This document shows positions 9,252 through 18,457 of a DNA stretch of 64,000 nt, in pieces (the first letter of the stretch is position 1; each line of letters starts with the position of its first letter). The notes beneath the pieces were generated by a model. That model did not search any database, was not told where the DNA came from, and worked only from the letters and a program-made list of their open reading frames with translations. Origin of the DNA: Lachnospiraceae bacterium (GTDB lineage: Bacteria; Bacillota; Clostridia; Lachnospirales; Lachnospiraceae); assembly GCA_900199595.1 (NCBI GenBank), contig FZRB01000009.1, positions 1 through 64,000 on the forward strand, written 5' to 3'. The position numbers were made by a program, and so were the translations under genes.

Positions 9252-9665
9252 TTATTTCGATTCACAATACTCACATCTGTAGATTCTTTTTTCCTCATCG
9301 GTAAGATTGAATATATGAGGAATATTCGGCTCTATAGCCGTTATACATCTCGGATTCTTACATTTCTTAATATTTACAAGACGCTTCGGAAGGTCAACCT
9401 TCTTCTTCTCTATGGTCACGCCGTCCTTTATGATACTTACCGTTACACCCGGATCGATGTAGCCAATGACATCAAGGTTGATATCATATTCATCCTTATC
9501 TACTTTGATGATATCTTTCTTGCCCATCTTCTCTGACTTAACATTCTGCATCATCGCCACACTGCAGTCCAGCTTATCCAGTCCCAAATCATAATATATT
9601 TTCATCGCATTTCCTGCGGTGATATGATCAAGAACTATTCCGTTCTGTATGCTATCTATTTTCAT
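9252..9665 (-). CDS. pyrI: Aspartate carbamoyltransferase regulatory subunit
   Basis: 137 residues, slightly shorter than enterobacterial PyrI (about 153). It binds nucleotide effectors and holds catalytic PyrB trimers together. The zinc site that contacts PyrB is visible as C102, C107, C131 and C134 (KCKNPRC and YRCEYC). The N-terminal ISIQNGIVLDHI-type allosteric strand is present as DSIQNGIVLDHI. Its usual neighbour pyrB is upstream but separated from it by the secreted-protein gene at 9680-10537, with only 14 bases between that gene and pyrI. Confidence 0.95.
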   Translation of the reverse strand: MKIDSIQNGIVLDHITAGNAMKIYYDLGLDKLDCSVAMMQNVKSEKMGKKDIIKVDKDEYDINLDVIGYIDPGVTVSIIKDGVTIEKKKVDLPKRLVNIKKCKNPRCITAIEPNIPHIFNLTDEEKRIYRCEYCESK

Positions 9666-9679
9666 GGTTTACTTCCTTT

Positions 9680-10537
9680 CTATTGCTTATCAAAATACGA
9701 TTTTCCACTGTCCGGTCTGAAATATGTTCTAATATATCCATCTGTGGATACCACCACAAAATCATTTGTTGCTTCCAGATAGTAGCAGTCATCACCATCT
9801 TCTTTTTCCGTCTTGTGAAGTGATTCAGGATTTAAAACTACATCGGAAGCTGCTGCCTCGTACTCCTCAGCACTTGCAAAGCCCATACTTTTTCCATGTT
9901 TATCATAATGCTGTTTGAGATAGTAATCACTTCTGAATCTGTATACTTTTATAGTAGTTACAGTTTTTACATCTGACCATTCAGAGTAATATTTTTTTCC
10001 TTTTACCTCTGCATAAGTTCTTATCTTTACATAGTAATTGGAACCACCCTCAAGTCCTTTGACGATGTAAGAATTAACCTTGCCTATGTAAAATGTATTC
10101 TTATCAGAAAAATCTTTATTCTTACTGTAAGCTATCTGATATCCACTCAACTGTTTGTTTACTTTAGTCCAGTTGAGAGAAAAGCCTTCCTTTTCGGCCT
10201 GTATATCCTGTATTTCAGTCTTCTGTGGATTGATTGTAAAATATACGGTTTTACTTCCGCTGTATTTTCCCTTCAGCTTAATCTTAACCGAATACTTTCC
10301 GACTTTTTTCCTGCCTGAAGCATATTTTACAGTATAATTCTTTGAAGAAAGCTTCTTTCCTTTATATCTGACCTTAACCTTAGGCTTACAGGCCTTTCCG
10401 GTATATTCATATGAACTGTCAGAAAGAGTAACCTTGACATTTGAAGCAGCTTCGCTTTGAACAGGATATGAAAACTGCATTCCCAATATCATGATTAACA
10501 CTAAGAAAAGCGCCAATAATCTTTTATTATTCTTCAT
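9680..10537 (-). CDS. Secreted Ig/FnIII protein with toxin-like (BECR-type) C-terminal domain
   Basis: 285 residues, preceded by GGAGGAG. Residues 1-31 form a signal peptide (hydrophobic core, SEAAS cleavage region). Residues about 33-104 are a bacterial Ig-like strand domain, rich in Lys and Tyr; about 106-196 fit fibronectin type III (LNWTKV, YYVKIRTYAEVKG, SEWSDV). The last 80 residues (H210, KHG at 213-215, H241-K-T, GDD at 248-250, IRTYF at 269-273) look like the HxxKHG..RTYF pattern of C-terminal domains in the barnase-EndoU-colicin-RelE (BECR) nuclease group seen on phage and exported proteins. That assignment is from memory of the pattern and is tentative. No immunity gene is obvious. 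It lies between pyrB and pyrI, in the same direction. Confidence 0.7.
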   Translation of the reverse strand: MKNNKRLLALFLVLIMILGMQFSYPVQSEAASNVKVTLSDSSYEYTGKACKPKVKVRYKGKKLSSKNYTVKYASGRKKVGKYSVKIKLKGKYSGSKTVYFTINPQKTEIQDIQAEKEGFSLNWTKVNKQLSGYQIAYSKNKDFSDKNTFYIGKVNSYIVKGLEGGSNYYVKIRTYAEVKGKKYYSEWSDVKTVTTIKVYRFRSDYYLKQHYDKHGKSMGFASAEEYEAAASDVVLNPESLHKTEKEDGDDCYYLEATNDFVVVSTDGYIRTYFRPDSGKSYFDKQ

Positions 10538-10600
10538 ACCACTCCTCCTGTACGATCATATAAGTCTCATCACAAATGACATGATTTTCATATTTAGTGA

Positions 10601-11521
10601 TCAGTCCACGTCCAGTCCAATGAGGCGGCTGATCAGAGCCATTCTCGCAAATTTACCGTACTTAACCTGACGGAAATAGCAGGCTCTCGGATCATTATCC
10701 ACTGACGGAGATATCTCATTTACTCTCGGAAGTGGATGAAGCACTATCATATCTTCCTTTGCCAGCTTCATCTTCTTGCTGTCAAGTATATAGGTATCTT
10801 TGAGTCTTACGTAATCAGCCTCATTGAAGAATCTCTCACGCTGAACTCTTGTCATATAGAGCATATCCAGCTTGCCGATGTTATCTTCAAGTGATGAAAC
10901 CTCTTCATATTCAAGTCCAGCAGGTTCTATAACCTCAGATATTATATAGTCCGGAACCTTCAATTCCGGAGGTGATATCAATACAAATTTTATTCCTTTA
11001 TATCTGGACATGGCCTTTATAAGTGAGTGAACTGTACGTCCGAACTTCAGGTCTCCGCAGAGTCCTATGACCATGTTATCCAGTCTGCCTTTTTCTTTCT
11101 TGATTGTTACCAGGTCCGTCAATGTCTGGGTAGGATGATTATGTCCTCCGTCACCTGCATTGATAAGTGGTACCGGAGAAAACATGGAAGCCAGCTTCGG
11201 CGCACCCTCGTTAGGATGTCTCATGGCTATTACATCTGCAAAGCAGCCTACTGTTCTTACAGTATCTTCTACGCTTTCACCTTTGGATACTGAGGAGTCA
11301 TTAGCTGAAGAGAAGCCGATTACATTTCCACCCAGATCCAGCATAGCTGATTCAAAGCTGAGGCGGGTTCTTGTGGAGGGTTCATAGAACAGCGTTGCTA
11401 TTTTCTTACCCTTTGCTGCCTCTCTGTATTTTTCAGGATTGTCGTACATTTTCTCAGCGAGTTCAAGGATATCATCCAGTTCCTCGAGGGAAAGATCCAT
11501 AGGATCGATCAAATGTTTCAT
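10601..11521 (-). CDS. pyrB: Aspartate carbamoyltransferase catalytic subunit
   Basis: Condenses carbamoyl phosphate with aspartate, the committed step of pyrimidine synthesis. 306 residues from the chosen ATG at 11521, which has AGAGG seven bases upstream; an in-frame earlier start at 11575 would run through the palindrome at 11549-11578 and is unlikely. The carbamoyl-phosphate motif STRTR is at 49-53 and the aspartate-side [10 protein letters not shown] is near the C-terminus. The perfect palindrome just upstream acts as a terminator or attenuator, and no promoter is visible between it and pyrB. Confidence 0.95.
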   Translation of the reverse strand: MKHLIDPMDLSLEELDDILELAEKMYDNPEKYREAAKGKKIATLFYEPSTRTRLSFESAMLDLGGNVIGFSSANDSSVSKGESVEDTVRTVGCFADVIAMRHPNEGAPKLASMFSPVPLINAGDGGHNHPTQTLTDLVTIKKEKGRLDNMVIGLCGDLKFGRTVHSLIKAMSRYKGIKFVLISPPELKVPDYIISEVIEPAGLEYEEVSSLEDNIGKLDMLYMTRVQRERFFNEADYVRLKDTYILDSKKMKLAKEDMIVLHPLPRVNEISPSVDNDPRACYFRQVKYGKFARMALISRLIGLDVD

Positions 11522-11548
11522 ACTTTTACCTCTTTCTATACTCTTATA

Positions 11549-11578
11549 AAAATGACGTGTGATATCACACGTCATTTT
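11549..11578 (-). terminator. Perfect 30-base palindrome between carbamoyltransferase gene and pyrB
   Basis: The two 15-base arms (centre between 11563 and 11564, GATATC apex) pair without a mismatch. On the minus strand five T follow. It lies five bases after the stop at 11583 and about 28 bases before the pyrB ATG, so it can terminate the upstream transcript or attenuate pyrB. Its perfect symmetry would also allow a dimeric protein to bind. Confidence 0.7.
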
Positions 11579-11582
11579 ATCA

Positions 11583-12518
11583 TTAACATTTTTTCAGCAA
11601 ATAATACATAACCGCTTTCTCAGCATGGCGTCTGTTTTCTGCTTCGTCGAGAATTGTTTCCATATGTTTTTTCTCAACAGATTCAGAAATTTCAAAACCG
11701 ACATGCATCGGCATGTCATGAAATACAAGTGCCTCTGAACCCTCAAGGAATTCATCATTTATCTGATAAGGCATCATCTTTGCAAGTGTTTCTTCCTTTT
11801 GCTGCTTATATGCAGGATTATTGAAGAACTCCATATCTACCCAGGTATCAGTATAGATAACCTGCATCTTCTTTGCATATTCCTTAGCCTCTTCCATAGA
11901 CATGGTAGGATCAAGCTCTACATAATGTCCTGTAGCCTTTGCAGCCTCATAGAAATCAGGACCGCAGGCAGTATTATTAACAAGCGGTGTAAGTCCATAG
12001 ATAGTACCCTTCTTCATCTTTGAGAAGAATTCAACAAGTGAATTAAACACATTGTTCTTTGCTCCAATGAACATGAAGTTAACATTCAGATCACCAAACT
12101 TCTCTATGATAGTAAGAGCATCTGCAAGAATCTGGCATGGATGATAGGAACTGTCACAGCCATTGATAAAAGGAACCGTTACATTTTCCCCAAACAGCTC
12201 TACAGTCTCGTTCTTAACAAGACGTGCCATGATAATATCAACATTTCTGCAGACATACTTGATCTCGGATATAGGTTCACCCAGAACGAAGTTGGAATCC
12301 TCCCAGAGCTGATTGAAGTATGAACCACCAAGCTCTGTTATTCCTGTTGCAAAGGAAAGAAATGTTCTGGTTGAGGTCTTCTCAAACAGAGAATAAAGCT
12401 TCTTACCCTTCAGACTGTCAGCGTACTTATCAGGATCTTTCTTCATATCCTGAGCTATTTCAAGTATCTCCATAAGCTCCTCAGGTGAGAAGTTTTTGAA
12501 ATTCAGCATGTTTTTCAT
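11583..12518 (-). CDS. Ornithine-carbamoyltransferase-like enzyme with altered substrate motifs
   Basis: 311 residues. The carbamoyl-phosphate site is kept: STRT at 49-52 and HPCQ at 126-129. The amino-acid side is not that of ArgF: the usual HCLPAH reads HDMPMH (267-272), losing the catalytic-site cysteine, and the SMG ornithine loop reads VDME (227-230). The C-terminal [10 protein letters not shown] is typical of the ornithine branch. So it is a carbamoyltransferase, but the acceptor may not be ornithine; a YgeW-like or putrescine-type acceptor is conceivable. No other arg gene is nearby. AGAGG precedes the ATG. It lies between metK and pyrB in the same direction. Confidence 0.8.
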   Translation of the reverse strand: MKNMLNFKNFSPEELMEILEIAQDMKKDPDKYADSLKGKKLYSLFEKTSTRTFLSFATGITELGGSYFNQLWEDSNFVLGEPISEIKYVCRNVDIIMARLVKNETVELFGENVTVPFINGCDSSYHPCQILADALTIIEKFGDLNVNFMFIGAKNNVFNSLVEFFSKMKKGTIYGLTPLVNNTACGPDFYEAAKATGHYVELDPTMSMEEAKEYAKKMQVIYTDTWVDMEFFNNPAYKQQKEETLAKMMPYQINDEFLEGSEALVFHDMPMHVGFEISESVEKKHMETILDEAENRRHAEKAVMYYLLKKC

Positions 12519-12553
12519 GTATTTTACCTCTTTGTAAGATTGTATTTTCGTAG

Positions 12554-12585
12554 AAAAACTCCTGTGAGCTTAAGCCCACAGGAGT
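12554..12585 (-). terminator. metK intrinsic terminator
   Basis: Arms ACTCCTGTG / CACAGGAGT extended by GCTT / AAGC with one mismatch (12558-12585), followed on the minus strand by five T (12554-12558). It is about 38 bases after the metK stop. Confidence 0.75.
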
Positions 12586-12623
12586 CATTATACAATAAAG
12601 TTAAAATAGTATTCAACAGTTTT

Positions 12624-13811
12624 TTACAAGTAGCTTGCAAGCTTCTGAGCCATGTCGGTATGCTCCCACGGAACGTCGATATCCGTACGGCCAAAGTGTC
12701 CGTAAGCTGCAGTCTGTTTGTAGATAGGACGACGCAGGTCAAGCATCTTGATGATGCCGGCCGGTCTTAAGTCGAAGTTCTCACGAATGATCTCAACTAT
12801 CTTCTCGTCAGAAATCTTTCCTGTACCAAATGTATCCACCATGATAGATGTCGGCTTAGCTACACCAATTGCATATGAAAGCTGGATTTCACATTTATCA
12901 GCAATACCTGCTGCTACGATATTTTTAGCAACATATCTTGCTGCATAGGATGCAGAACGGTCAACCTTTGTGGGGTCCTTTCCGGAAAATGCACCACCGC
13001 CGTGACGTGCATAACCTCCATAGGTATCAACGATGATCTTTCTCCCCGTAAGTCCTGAGTCACCGTTAGGTCCTCCTATTACGAAACGGCCTGTAGGATT
13101 AATGAAGTATTTTGTATCTTCATCAATCATATCCGAAGGAAGCACAGGTTCAAACACATATTTCTTTATATCCTCATGAATCTTTTCCTGAGATACATCC
13201 TCACTGTGCTGTGTTGAAAGAACAACTGTATCAATTCTGAAAGGCTTGCCCTCTTCATCATACTCTATAGTAACCTGTGTCTTTCCGTCAGGTCTGAGAT
13301 AGTCAAGTGTTCCGTTCTTTCTCACTTCTGTAAGCTTAAGTGAAAGCTTATGAGCAAGTGATATAGGATAAGGCATGAGCTCCGGAGTCTCATTAGTTGC
13401 ATAACCGAACATAAGTCCCTGATCTCCTGCGCCGATGGCCTCTATCTCCTCATCAGACATCTGATTTTCTCTTGCTTCAAGAGCCCTGTTAACTCCCATA
13501 GCTATATCAGCAGACTGTTCATCTATGGCCGTTATAACTCCACAGGTATCACAGTCAAATCCATACTTGGCTCTGTCATAGCCTATCTCTCTGATTGTCT
13601 CTCTTGCTATCCTCTGAATATCCACATATGCTTCTGTGGTAATTTCTCCCATAACCATTACAAGTCCTGTGGTACAGGTTGTCTCACAGGCTACACGACT
13701 ATTGGGATCCTGTCTGATCAGTTCATCCAGAACAGCGTCTGATATCTGATCACAGATCTTATCGGGATGTCCTTCAGTTACTGATTCCGATGTAAAAAAT
13801 CTTCTTTCCAT
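12624..13811 (-). CDS. metK: S-adenosylmethionine synthetase
   Basis: Makes SAM from methionine and ATP in the cytoplasm. 395 residues from the ATG at 13811, which has AAGGAGAG five bases upstream; an in-frame TTG 15 bases earlier is inside the ribosome site and rejected. [13 protein letters not shown] near the N-terminus, the GAGDQG loop and [16 protein letters not shown] are standard MetK motifs. A complete SAM-I riboswitch with a terminator precedes the gene, so high SAM should shut it off. Confidence 0.97.
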   Translation of the reverse strand: MERRFFTSESVTEGHPDKICDQISDAVLDELIRQDPNSRVACETTCTTGLVMVMGEITTEAYVDIQRIARETIREIGYDRAKYGFDCDTCGVITAIDEQSADIAMGVNRALEARENQMSDEEIEAIGAGDQGLMFGYATNETPELMPYPISLAHKLSLKLTEVRKNGTLDYLRPDGKTQVTIEYDEEGKPFRIDTVVLSTQHSEDVSQEKIHEDIKKYVFEPVLPSDMIDEDTKYFINPTGRFVIGGPNGDSGLTGRKIIVDTYGGYARHGGGAFSGKDPTKVDRSASYAARYVAKNIVAAGIADKCEIQLSYAIGVAKPTSIMVDTFGTGKISDEKIVEIIRENFDLRPAGIIKMLDLRRPIYKQTAAYGHFGRTDIDVPWEHTDMAQKLASYL

Positions 13812-13869
13812 TATCTCTCCTTTCAAATTTTACAATCGAGTAGGGGCTTTTGTTCATTATCGTGCAAAG

Positions 13870-13897
13870 AAATCCGGCTGTGAGCACAGCCGGATTT
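13870..13897 (-). terminator. Expression-platform terminator of the metK SAM riboswitch
   Basis: Stem AAATCCGGCTGTG / CAGCCGGATTT with an AGCA-type loop, 28 bases after the aptamer P1 on the minus strand. The trailing T tract is weak (TTTC). It is the probable off-state structure. Confidence 0.78.
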
Positions 13898-13924
13898 GAG
13901 TTACTAAATAAATATTCAAATCCC

Positions 13925-14035
13925 CTTATTGCTCACGATACTTTTACCGTGCTCAGGCTGGCACCTTCGTGCGAATAATCGCTATCGGGTTGCCGTGGCT
14001 TCAACGTCCCCTGTGACTCCACCACTCTGAATAAG
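13925..14035 (-). promoter_or_regulatory. SAM-I (S-box) riboswitch aptamer controlling metK
   Basis: On the minus strand the P1 arms CTTATT (14030-14035) and AATAAG (13925-13930) close the aptamer. Between them are the S-box landmarks in order: AGAGTGGTGGAG, GGGAC, TGAAGCCACGGCAACC, GGTGCCA..CCTGAGCAC and a GATAC-like 3' part. The gene that follows makes SAM, as expected for feedback control. Confidence 0.94.
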
Positions 14036-14096
14036 AGTTGCCGAATAACATATAGTTAATTCAGACGTATAATAAGTTACAACACAAATGTTTTTC

Positions 14097-14102
14097 TGTC
14101 AA
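14097..14102 (-). promoter_or_regulatory. Possible -35 box of the metK leader transcript
   Basis: A perfect TTGACA on the minus strand, about 65 bases before the riboswitch. The -10 partner at 17 bases (TAACTT) is poor, so only the -35 element is convincing. Confidence 0.35.
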
Positions 14103-14144
14103 CACAGAAATATATTTTCCACCACCCCAAACTAATGAATTTCT

Positions 14145-14173
14145 TTGCATTTAGCATATATATGTAATATACT
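14145..14173 (+). promoter_or_regulatory. Predicted sigma-A promoter of the HIT-epimerase unit
   Basis: TTGCAT (14145-14150) and TATACT (14168-14173) are 17 bases apart. Transcription would start near 14180, placing the conserved stem-loop (14195-14236) at the very start of the leader. Confidence 0.58.
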
Positions 14174-14194
14174 ATATATACTTTTTTAAAATCG

Positions 14195-14236
14195 AAAAAA
14201 GATGACACTTTGAACCTGGTTCACCTGTCATCTTTT
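14195..14236 (+). repeat. Conserved stem-loop family, copy 2, in the leader of the HIT gene
   Basis: Same outer arms (GATGACA / TGTCATC) and TTTGAACCTGGTTC core as the other copies, but the inner right arm is eroded (CACC). It lies between divergent transcription units, upstream of a gene rather than behind one, so it cannot be a normal 3' terminator. It could attenuate the HIT transcript. Confidence 0.75.
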
Positions 14237-14263
14237 ACGAATATTTCAAGGGGGAATGTAGCG

Positions 14264-14686
14264 ATGATTAAAGACGATTGTATCTTTTGCAAACTTGCAA
14301 ATGGAGTTTTTCCAACAAATAAAATATATGAGGACGAAGATTTTTCTGTAATCCTTGACGCAAGTCCGGCAAATCCGGGACACAGCCTTATCATTCCGAA
14401 GCAGCATTTTGACTGCCTCTTCAGACTTGATGATGATATTGCCGCAAAGGTAATGCCGCTTGCTAAGAAGATCGGAGCTGCTATAAAAGCAGAAACCGGA
14501 GCAGACGGAATAAATGTAGTTCAGAATAATGGTACTGCTGCAGGACAGACAGTTTTCCATTTCCATACACATATCATTCCAAGATTCGATAATGATAATG
14601 TAGGAGTTGGCTGGAGACAGCTTACACCTGATGATGAAGAACAGAAGGCACTTGCAGCTAAGCTGAGCGAAAAGCTTGGAGCTTAA
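14264..14686 (+). CDS. HIT family nucleotide-binding protein
   Basis: 140 residues from the ATG at 14264, preceded by AAGGGGG; a longer reading from 14210 would translate the stem-loop and is rejected. HFHTHIIP is the histidine-triad motif of nucleotide hydrolases and transferases, with the middle of the triad acting as nucleophile. An N-terminal CIFC pair, common in HinT-type proteins that bind zinc, is at residues 6-9. Likely role: hydrolysis of AMP-lysine or adenosine phosphoramidate-type substrates. It is 26 bases ahead of the epimerase gene and probably cotranscribed with it. Confidence 0.93.
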   Translation: MIKDDCIFCKLANGVFPTNKIYEDEDFSVILDASPANPGHSLIIPKQHFDCLFRLDDDIAAKVMPLAKKIGAAIKAETGADGINVVQNNGTAAGQTVFHFHTHIIPRFDNDNVGVGWRQLTPDDEEQKALAAKLSEKLGA

Positions 14687-14712
14687 TCGGGATTCTTTAC
14701 GGAGGTATTGAA

Positions 14713-15723
14713 ATGGCATATTCCGCAACTAAAACAGATTATAAAGGCAAGGAAGTTGTCGAGCTGAAAGCAGGAAGATATAAAGCTATAATCGCCCCAT
14801 TTCTGGGAAGCAACATCCTTTATATGAAGGATATAGAAAATGATATCAACTTCTTCAGATACGATGAATCCCTTTCTATCGAAGAGCTCAAAGCTAGTCC
14901 TGAGGTTTATGGATTCCCTACTCTTCTCTATGCTAACAGACTGAAGGATGGAGTAATGAAGACCAGCGACGGCGAATATCATTTTCCTATAACCTGTAAG
15001 GAAGAAAACACTTCTCTTCATGGTTTTCTTCACAAGAGAGAACATACTATAACTGAAGCTTCTTCTACTGAAACAAATGCAACCTGCAAAACAGAATATG
15101 TTTATGATGAGAACGATCCGTTCTTTGAGACATTTCCTGTAAGCTTCAAAGCAGAATTCGAATTCAAGCTTTCTGATGATGGTATGTTTTATAATGTAAC
15201 CATTACTAACACATCAGAAAAAATGCTTCCTTATGGTATATGTAATCACACAACTATAAACGGACCTTTTACTTCAGATGGCGAACCTCTTGATACAAGA
15301 CTCTTTGTAACCATCGGTGATAAATGGCCTCTTAATCAGAGAAATCTTCCGACTTGTGACTTTGTGGCTCTGGATAATCACGACAGACAGTATCTTACCG
15401 GCTCCATGATTCCGGTTAAGCATATAATTAATAACGATGTTTACAACTGTGAAACCTATGATGTGGACAGTCTTCCATTCAGAGGTGCTATTGTATCAGA
15501 GTTAAAAACCGGAAAGGAAATCAGATACGAGGTTGATAACAACTTCAAGTTCTGGGTTCTCTGGAATGATGGTGGTGAAAAAGGATATTTCTGTCCTGAA
15601 CCCACCACCTGGATGATTGATGCACCTAACCTTCCTCTGCCGGGAGAGGAATCAGGCTATGAGGAACTGGGACCCGGGGAATTCAAAACTGTATATGAAC
15701 ATATCTACAGCAATGTTAAATAA
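14713..15723 (+). CDS. Aldose 1-epimerase family protein (GalM-like)
   Basis: 336 residues, GGAGG before the ATG. The GalM beta-sandwich signatures are visible: NRLKDG (near residue 76), SLHGFLHKRE (near 105), NHTTINGPF (near 180, histidine acid) and CPEPTTWMIDAPN near the C-terminus with the glutamate base. It should interconvert alpha and beta anomers of a hexose. Just downstream is cellobiose phosphorylase, whose product and substrate anomers make mutarotation useful, although an own promoter and terminator separate the two genes. Which sugar is used is not evident. Confidence 0.88.
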   Translation: MAYSATKTDYKGKEVVELKAGRYKAIIAPFLGSNILYMKDIENDINFFRYDESLSIEELKASPEVYGFPTLLYANRLKDGVMKTSDGEYHFPITCKEENTSLHGFLHKREHTITEASSTETNATCKTEYVYDENDPFFETFPVSFKAEFEFKLSDDGMFYNVTITNTSEKMLPYGICNHTTINGPFTSDGEPLDTRLFVTIGDKWPLNQRNLPTCDFVALDNHDRQYLTGSMIPVKHIINNDVYNCETYDVDSLPFRGAIVSELKTGKEIRYEVDNNFKFWVLWNDGGEKGYFCPEPTTWMIDAPNLPLPGEESGYEELGPGEFKTVYEHIYSNVK

Positions 15724-15733
15724 CAGATTATAA

Positions 15734-15765
15734 GGCCCGATTCAAGTGAATCGGGTCTTTTTTTT
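15734..15765 (+). terminator. Terminator after the aldose epimerase gene
   Basis: Ten-pair stem (GGCCCGATTC / GAATCGGGTC with one G-T) and AAGT loop, followed by eight T. It lies 11 bases after the stop. Confidence 0.88.
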
Positions 15766-15789
15766 GATATTAATGACAAGTGTTTTTCC

Positions 15790-15818
15790 TTGTTAATTAT
15801 CCGGAATTATAGTATAAT
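15790..15818 (+). promoter_or_regulatory. Predicted sigma-A promoter of cellobiose phosphorylase
   Basis: TTGTTA (15790-15795) and consensus TATAAT (15813-15818) are 17 bases apart, giving a leader of about 65 bases. No clear catabolite-control site was seen nearby. Confidence 0.68.
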
Positions 15819-15889
15819 TTCATCAAGTTGCTGTATAAAATTGCAGCCTGTTTTTACGATAAAACAAGAAAGGAAAAGGTATATCACTT

Positions 15890-18340
15890 ATGAAATTCGG
15901 TTATTTCGATGATGCAAAACGCGAGTATGTCATCACATCTCCAAGAACTCCTTATCCATGGATCAACTATCTTGGAACTGAAGGATTCTTCTCACTCATT
16001 TCTAACACTGCAGGAGGATATCATTTCTATAAGGATGCTCGTCTGAGACGTATCACACGTTATCGTTATAATAATATCCCTGTTGATATGGGTGGTCGTT
16101 ACTTCTATATCAATGATGAAGATACAGTATGGAATCCGGGTTGGTCACCTGTTAAAGCAAATCTTGATTTTTATGAGTGCCGTCATGGTATGGGTTATAC
16201 CATTATTACCGGTAAGAAAAAAGAACTTAAGGCTGAGGTAACATTCTTTGTTCCTCAGGGTGAAAATGCTGAAATACAGAAGGTTGTTCTCAAGAACGAG
16301 GGCACTTCTCCGAAGAGCTTCACTCTTTTCTCATTCCTTGAGTGGTGTCTGTGGAATGCTGAGGATGACTCAACAAACTTCCAGAGAAACTTCAATACAG
16401 GTGAAGTTGAGGTTGAAGGTTCTACACTTTTCCATAAAACAGAATATAAAGAGCGTCGCGATCATTTCGCATTCTATACTGTTAATGCAGATATTGATGG
16501 TTATGACTGTGACAAAGAAAGCTTTATGGGTCTTTACAATGGATTTGACAGACCTGATGCTGTTTTCGCTAATAAGTCCAATAATTCAAAGGCTGACGGC
16601 TGGTCACCTATTGCTTCACATTCACTTAAGCTGTCTCTCGCTCCAGGTGAAGAGAAGGTTCTTATCTTCATGCTCGGATATGTTGAGAATGGAACAGACA
16701 AATGGAATGCTGACGGCAGCATGAATAAATCCAAAGCTTATGCAATGATAGAAAAATACAATACTGCAGATAAGGTTGACGCAGCATTTAAGAAGAATGT
16801 CGATATGTGGAACGACCTTCTTTCAAAATACACAGTTAAAACTCCTGATGAGAAGGTTGACCGTATGGTTAACATCTGGAATCAGTATCAGTGTATGGTT
16901 ACATTTAACATGTCAAGATCTGCTTCATACTTTGAATCAGGTATCGGACGTGGAATGGGCTTCCGTGATTCTAATCAGGATCTTCTCGGATTCGTTCATC
17001 AAATTCCTGACAGAGCTCGTGAGAGAATTCTTGATCTTGCTGCAACACAGTTTGAAGATGGTGGATGTTTCCATCAGTATCAGCCGCTTACTAAGAAGGG
17101 AAATGATACTCTCGGAGGAAACTTCTCAGATGATCCTATGTGGATGATCATGTCTACAGCAGCATATATTAAGGAAACCGGCGATTATTCAATTCTGGAT
17201 GAAATGGTTCCTTATCGTAATGATGAATCTCTGGCTCAGCCAATGATGCACCACCTGAAGCAGTCCTTCTACAAGGTTGCTAAGGAGACCGGTCCTCACG
17301 GACTTCCACTTTCTATGAGAGCTGACTGGAATGACTGTCTGAATCTTTCCTGCTGGTCAGATACACCGGGAGAAAGCTTCCAGACCTATACCTCACCTAA
17401 GTATGGTGATAAGGGCTTCTCAGATGTAGCAGAATCTATCTTTGTTGCAACACTCTTTACCTATGCAGGTCCTGAATATGTTGCTCTTTGCAAATATAAG
17501 GGTGACGATGCTGAAGCAAATGCTGCTCAGGCTGAGATTGATAAGATGAAGGATACTATCAAGAAGTTCGGCTGGGATGGTGACTGGTTCATCAGAGCAT
17601 ATGATGACCTGGGACGTAAAGTTGGTTCCAAGGAATGCGAAGAAGGAAAGATCTTTATCGAGCCTCAGGGCTTCGGTATCATGTCAGATATCGGAAAGGA
17701 AGAAGGCTGGGATAAGAAGGTTATAGATGCTGTTGAAGAAAGACTCGGATGCAAGTACGGTCTCGTACTTAATAATCCTGCTTTCACAAAGTATTATATC
17801 GAATACGGTGAGATCTCAACATATCCTGCAGGATATAAGGAGAATGCCGGAGTATTCTGTCATAACAACGCATGGATGATATGTGCAGCTGCTTATGCCG
17901 GACAGGGCGACAAGGCATTTGACTGGTATTCACGTATAGCTCCTGCTTTCCTCGAAGATATATCAGATCTTCACAGAACAGAGCCTTATGTATATGCACA
18001 GATGGTTGCAGGTAAGGATGCAGGACGTCAGGGAGAAGCTAAAAACTCATGGCTTACCGGTACTGCTGCATGGAACTTCGTTGCAATCAGCCAGTACATC
18101 CTTGGTATCACTCCTGACTGGGACGGACTTAAGGTAGACCCTTCAATTCCATCAGCATGGGACGGCTTCACAGCTTCCCGTCAGTTCCGCGGTGATACAT
18201 ATGAAATCGAAGTAAAGAATCCTGACCATGTATGTAAGGGTGTTAAGAGTCTTACTATAGATGGCAAAGCTGTAGACGGATGTGTAATTCCGTTCGTAGG
18301 CGACGGAGCAGCTCATAAAGTTGAAGTTGTTTTAGGATAG
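15890..18340 (+). CDS. Cellobiose phosphorylase, GH94
   Basis: 816 residues, the usual length for GH94 cellobiose phosphorylase. It splits cellobiose with phosphate into glucose 1-phosphate and glucose in the cytoplasm, saving ATP. The N-terminal beta-sandwich (about 1-290) is followed by an (alpha/alpha)6 barrel. The catalytic acid is Asp482 in ADWNDCLN (478-485). [11 protein letters not shown] (354-364) and EPQGFG are further GH94 blocks. No signal peptide, so substrate must be imported; no cellobiose transporter is in the window. AGGAAAAGG precedes the ATG. Cellodextrin phosphorylase is the main alternative, but the length and motifs fit cellobiose better. Confidence 0.93.
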   Translation: MKFGYFDDAKREYVITSPRTPYPWINYLGTEGFFSLISNTAGGYHFYKDARLRRITRYRYNNIPVDMGGRYFYINDEDTVWNPGWSPVKANLDFYECRHGMGYTIITGKKKELKAEVTFFVPQGENAEIQKVVLKNEGTSPKSFTLFSFLEWCLWNAEDDSTNFQRNFNTGEVEVEGSTLFHKTEYKERRDHFAFYTVNADIDGYDCDKESFMGLYNGFDRPDAVFANKSNNSKADGWSPIASHSLKLSLAPGEEKVLIFMLGYVENGTDKWNADGSMNKSKAYAMIEKYNTADKVDAAFKKNVDMWNDLLSKYTVKTPDEKVDRMVNIWNQYQCMVTFNMSRSASYFESGIGRGMGFRDSNQDLLGFVHQIPDRARERILDLAATQFEDGGCFHQYQPLTKKGNDTLGGNFSDDPMWMIMSTAAYIKETGDYSILDEMVPYRNDESLAQPMMHHLKQSFYKVAKETGPHGLPLSMRADWNDCLNLSCWSDTPGESFQTYTSPKYGDKGFSDVAESIFVATLFTYAGPEYVALCKYKGDDAEANAAQAEIDKMKDTIKKFGWDGDWFIRAYDDLGRKVGSKECEEGKIFIEPQGFGIMSDIGKEEGWDKKVIDAVEERLGCKYGLVLNNPAFTKYYIEYGEISTYPAGYKENAGVFCHNNAWMICAAAYAGQGDKAFDWYSRIAPAFLEDISDLHRTEPYVYAQMVAGKDAGRQGEAKNSWLTGTAAWNFVAISQYILGITPDWDGLKVDPSIPSAWDGFTASRQFRGDTYEIEVKNPDHVCKGVKSLTIDGKAVDGCVIPFVGDGAAHKVEVVLG

Positions 18341-18348
18341 CATATACC

Positions 18349-18376
18349 GTGCACATCGCTTTCAGCGATGTGGCAC
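18349..18376 (+). other. Stem-loop after cellobiose phosphorylase stop
   Basis: GTGC..ACATCGCT pairs with AGCGATGT..GCAC around a short loop, with one bulge and no T tract. It sits between the stop and the bidirectional terminator and may protect the 3' end. Confidence 0.5.
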
Positions 18377-18382
18377 AATAAC

Positions 18383-18426
18383 AAAAAAGATGACAGTTTG
18401 AACCTGGTTCAACTGTCATCTTTTTT
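18383..18426. terminator. Bidirectional terminator; copy 3 of the conserved stem-loop family
   Basis: A-tract, GATGACAGTTTGAACC arm, TGG apex, matching arm and six T. With A and T tracts on both sides it should end both the converging cellobiose phosphorylase and acpP transcripts. Confidence 0.85.
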
Positions 18427-18457
18427 ATAGTTCATGTCAACCGAAACTAGCTATGCT

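Noticed and set aside
12587-12616. Promoter TTGAAT-18-TATAAT in front of the carbamoyltransferase gene
   Set aside because: The match is fair, but a start from it would begin inside the metK terminator hairpin, so I do not list it as supported.
14210-14263. Extended N-terminus of the HIT protein
   Set aside because: The extra residues are a translation of the conserved stem-loop; the ATG at 14264 has AAGGGGG in front of it.
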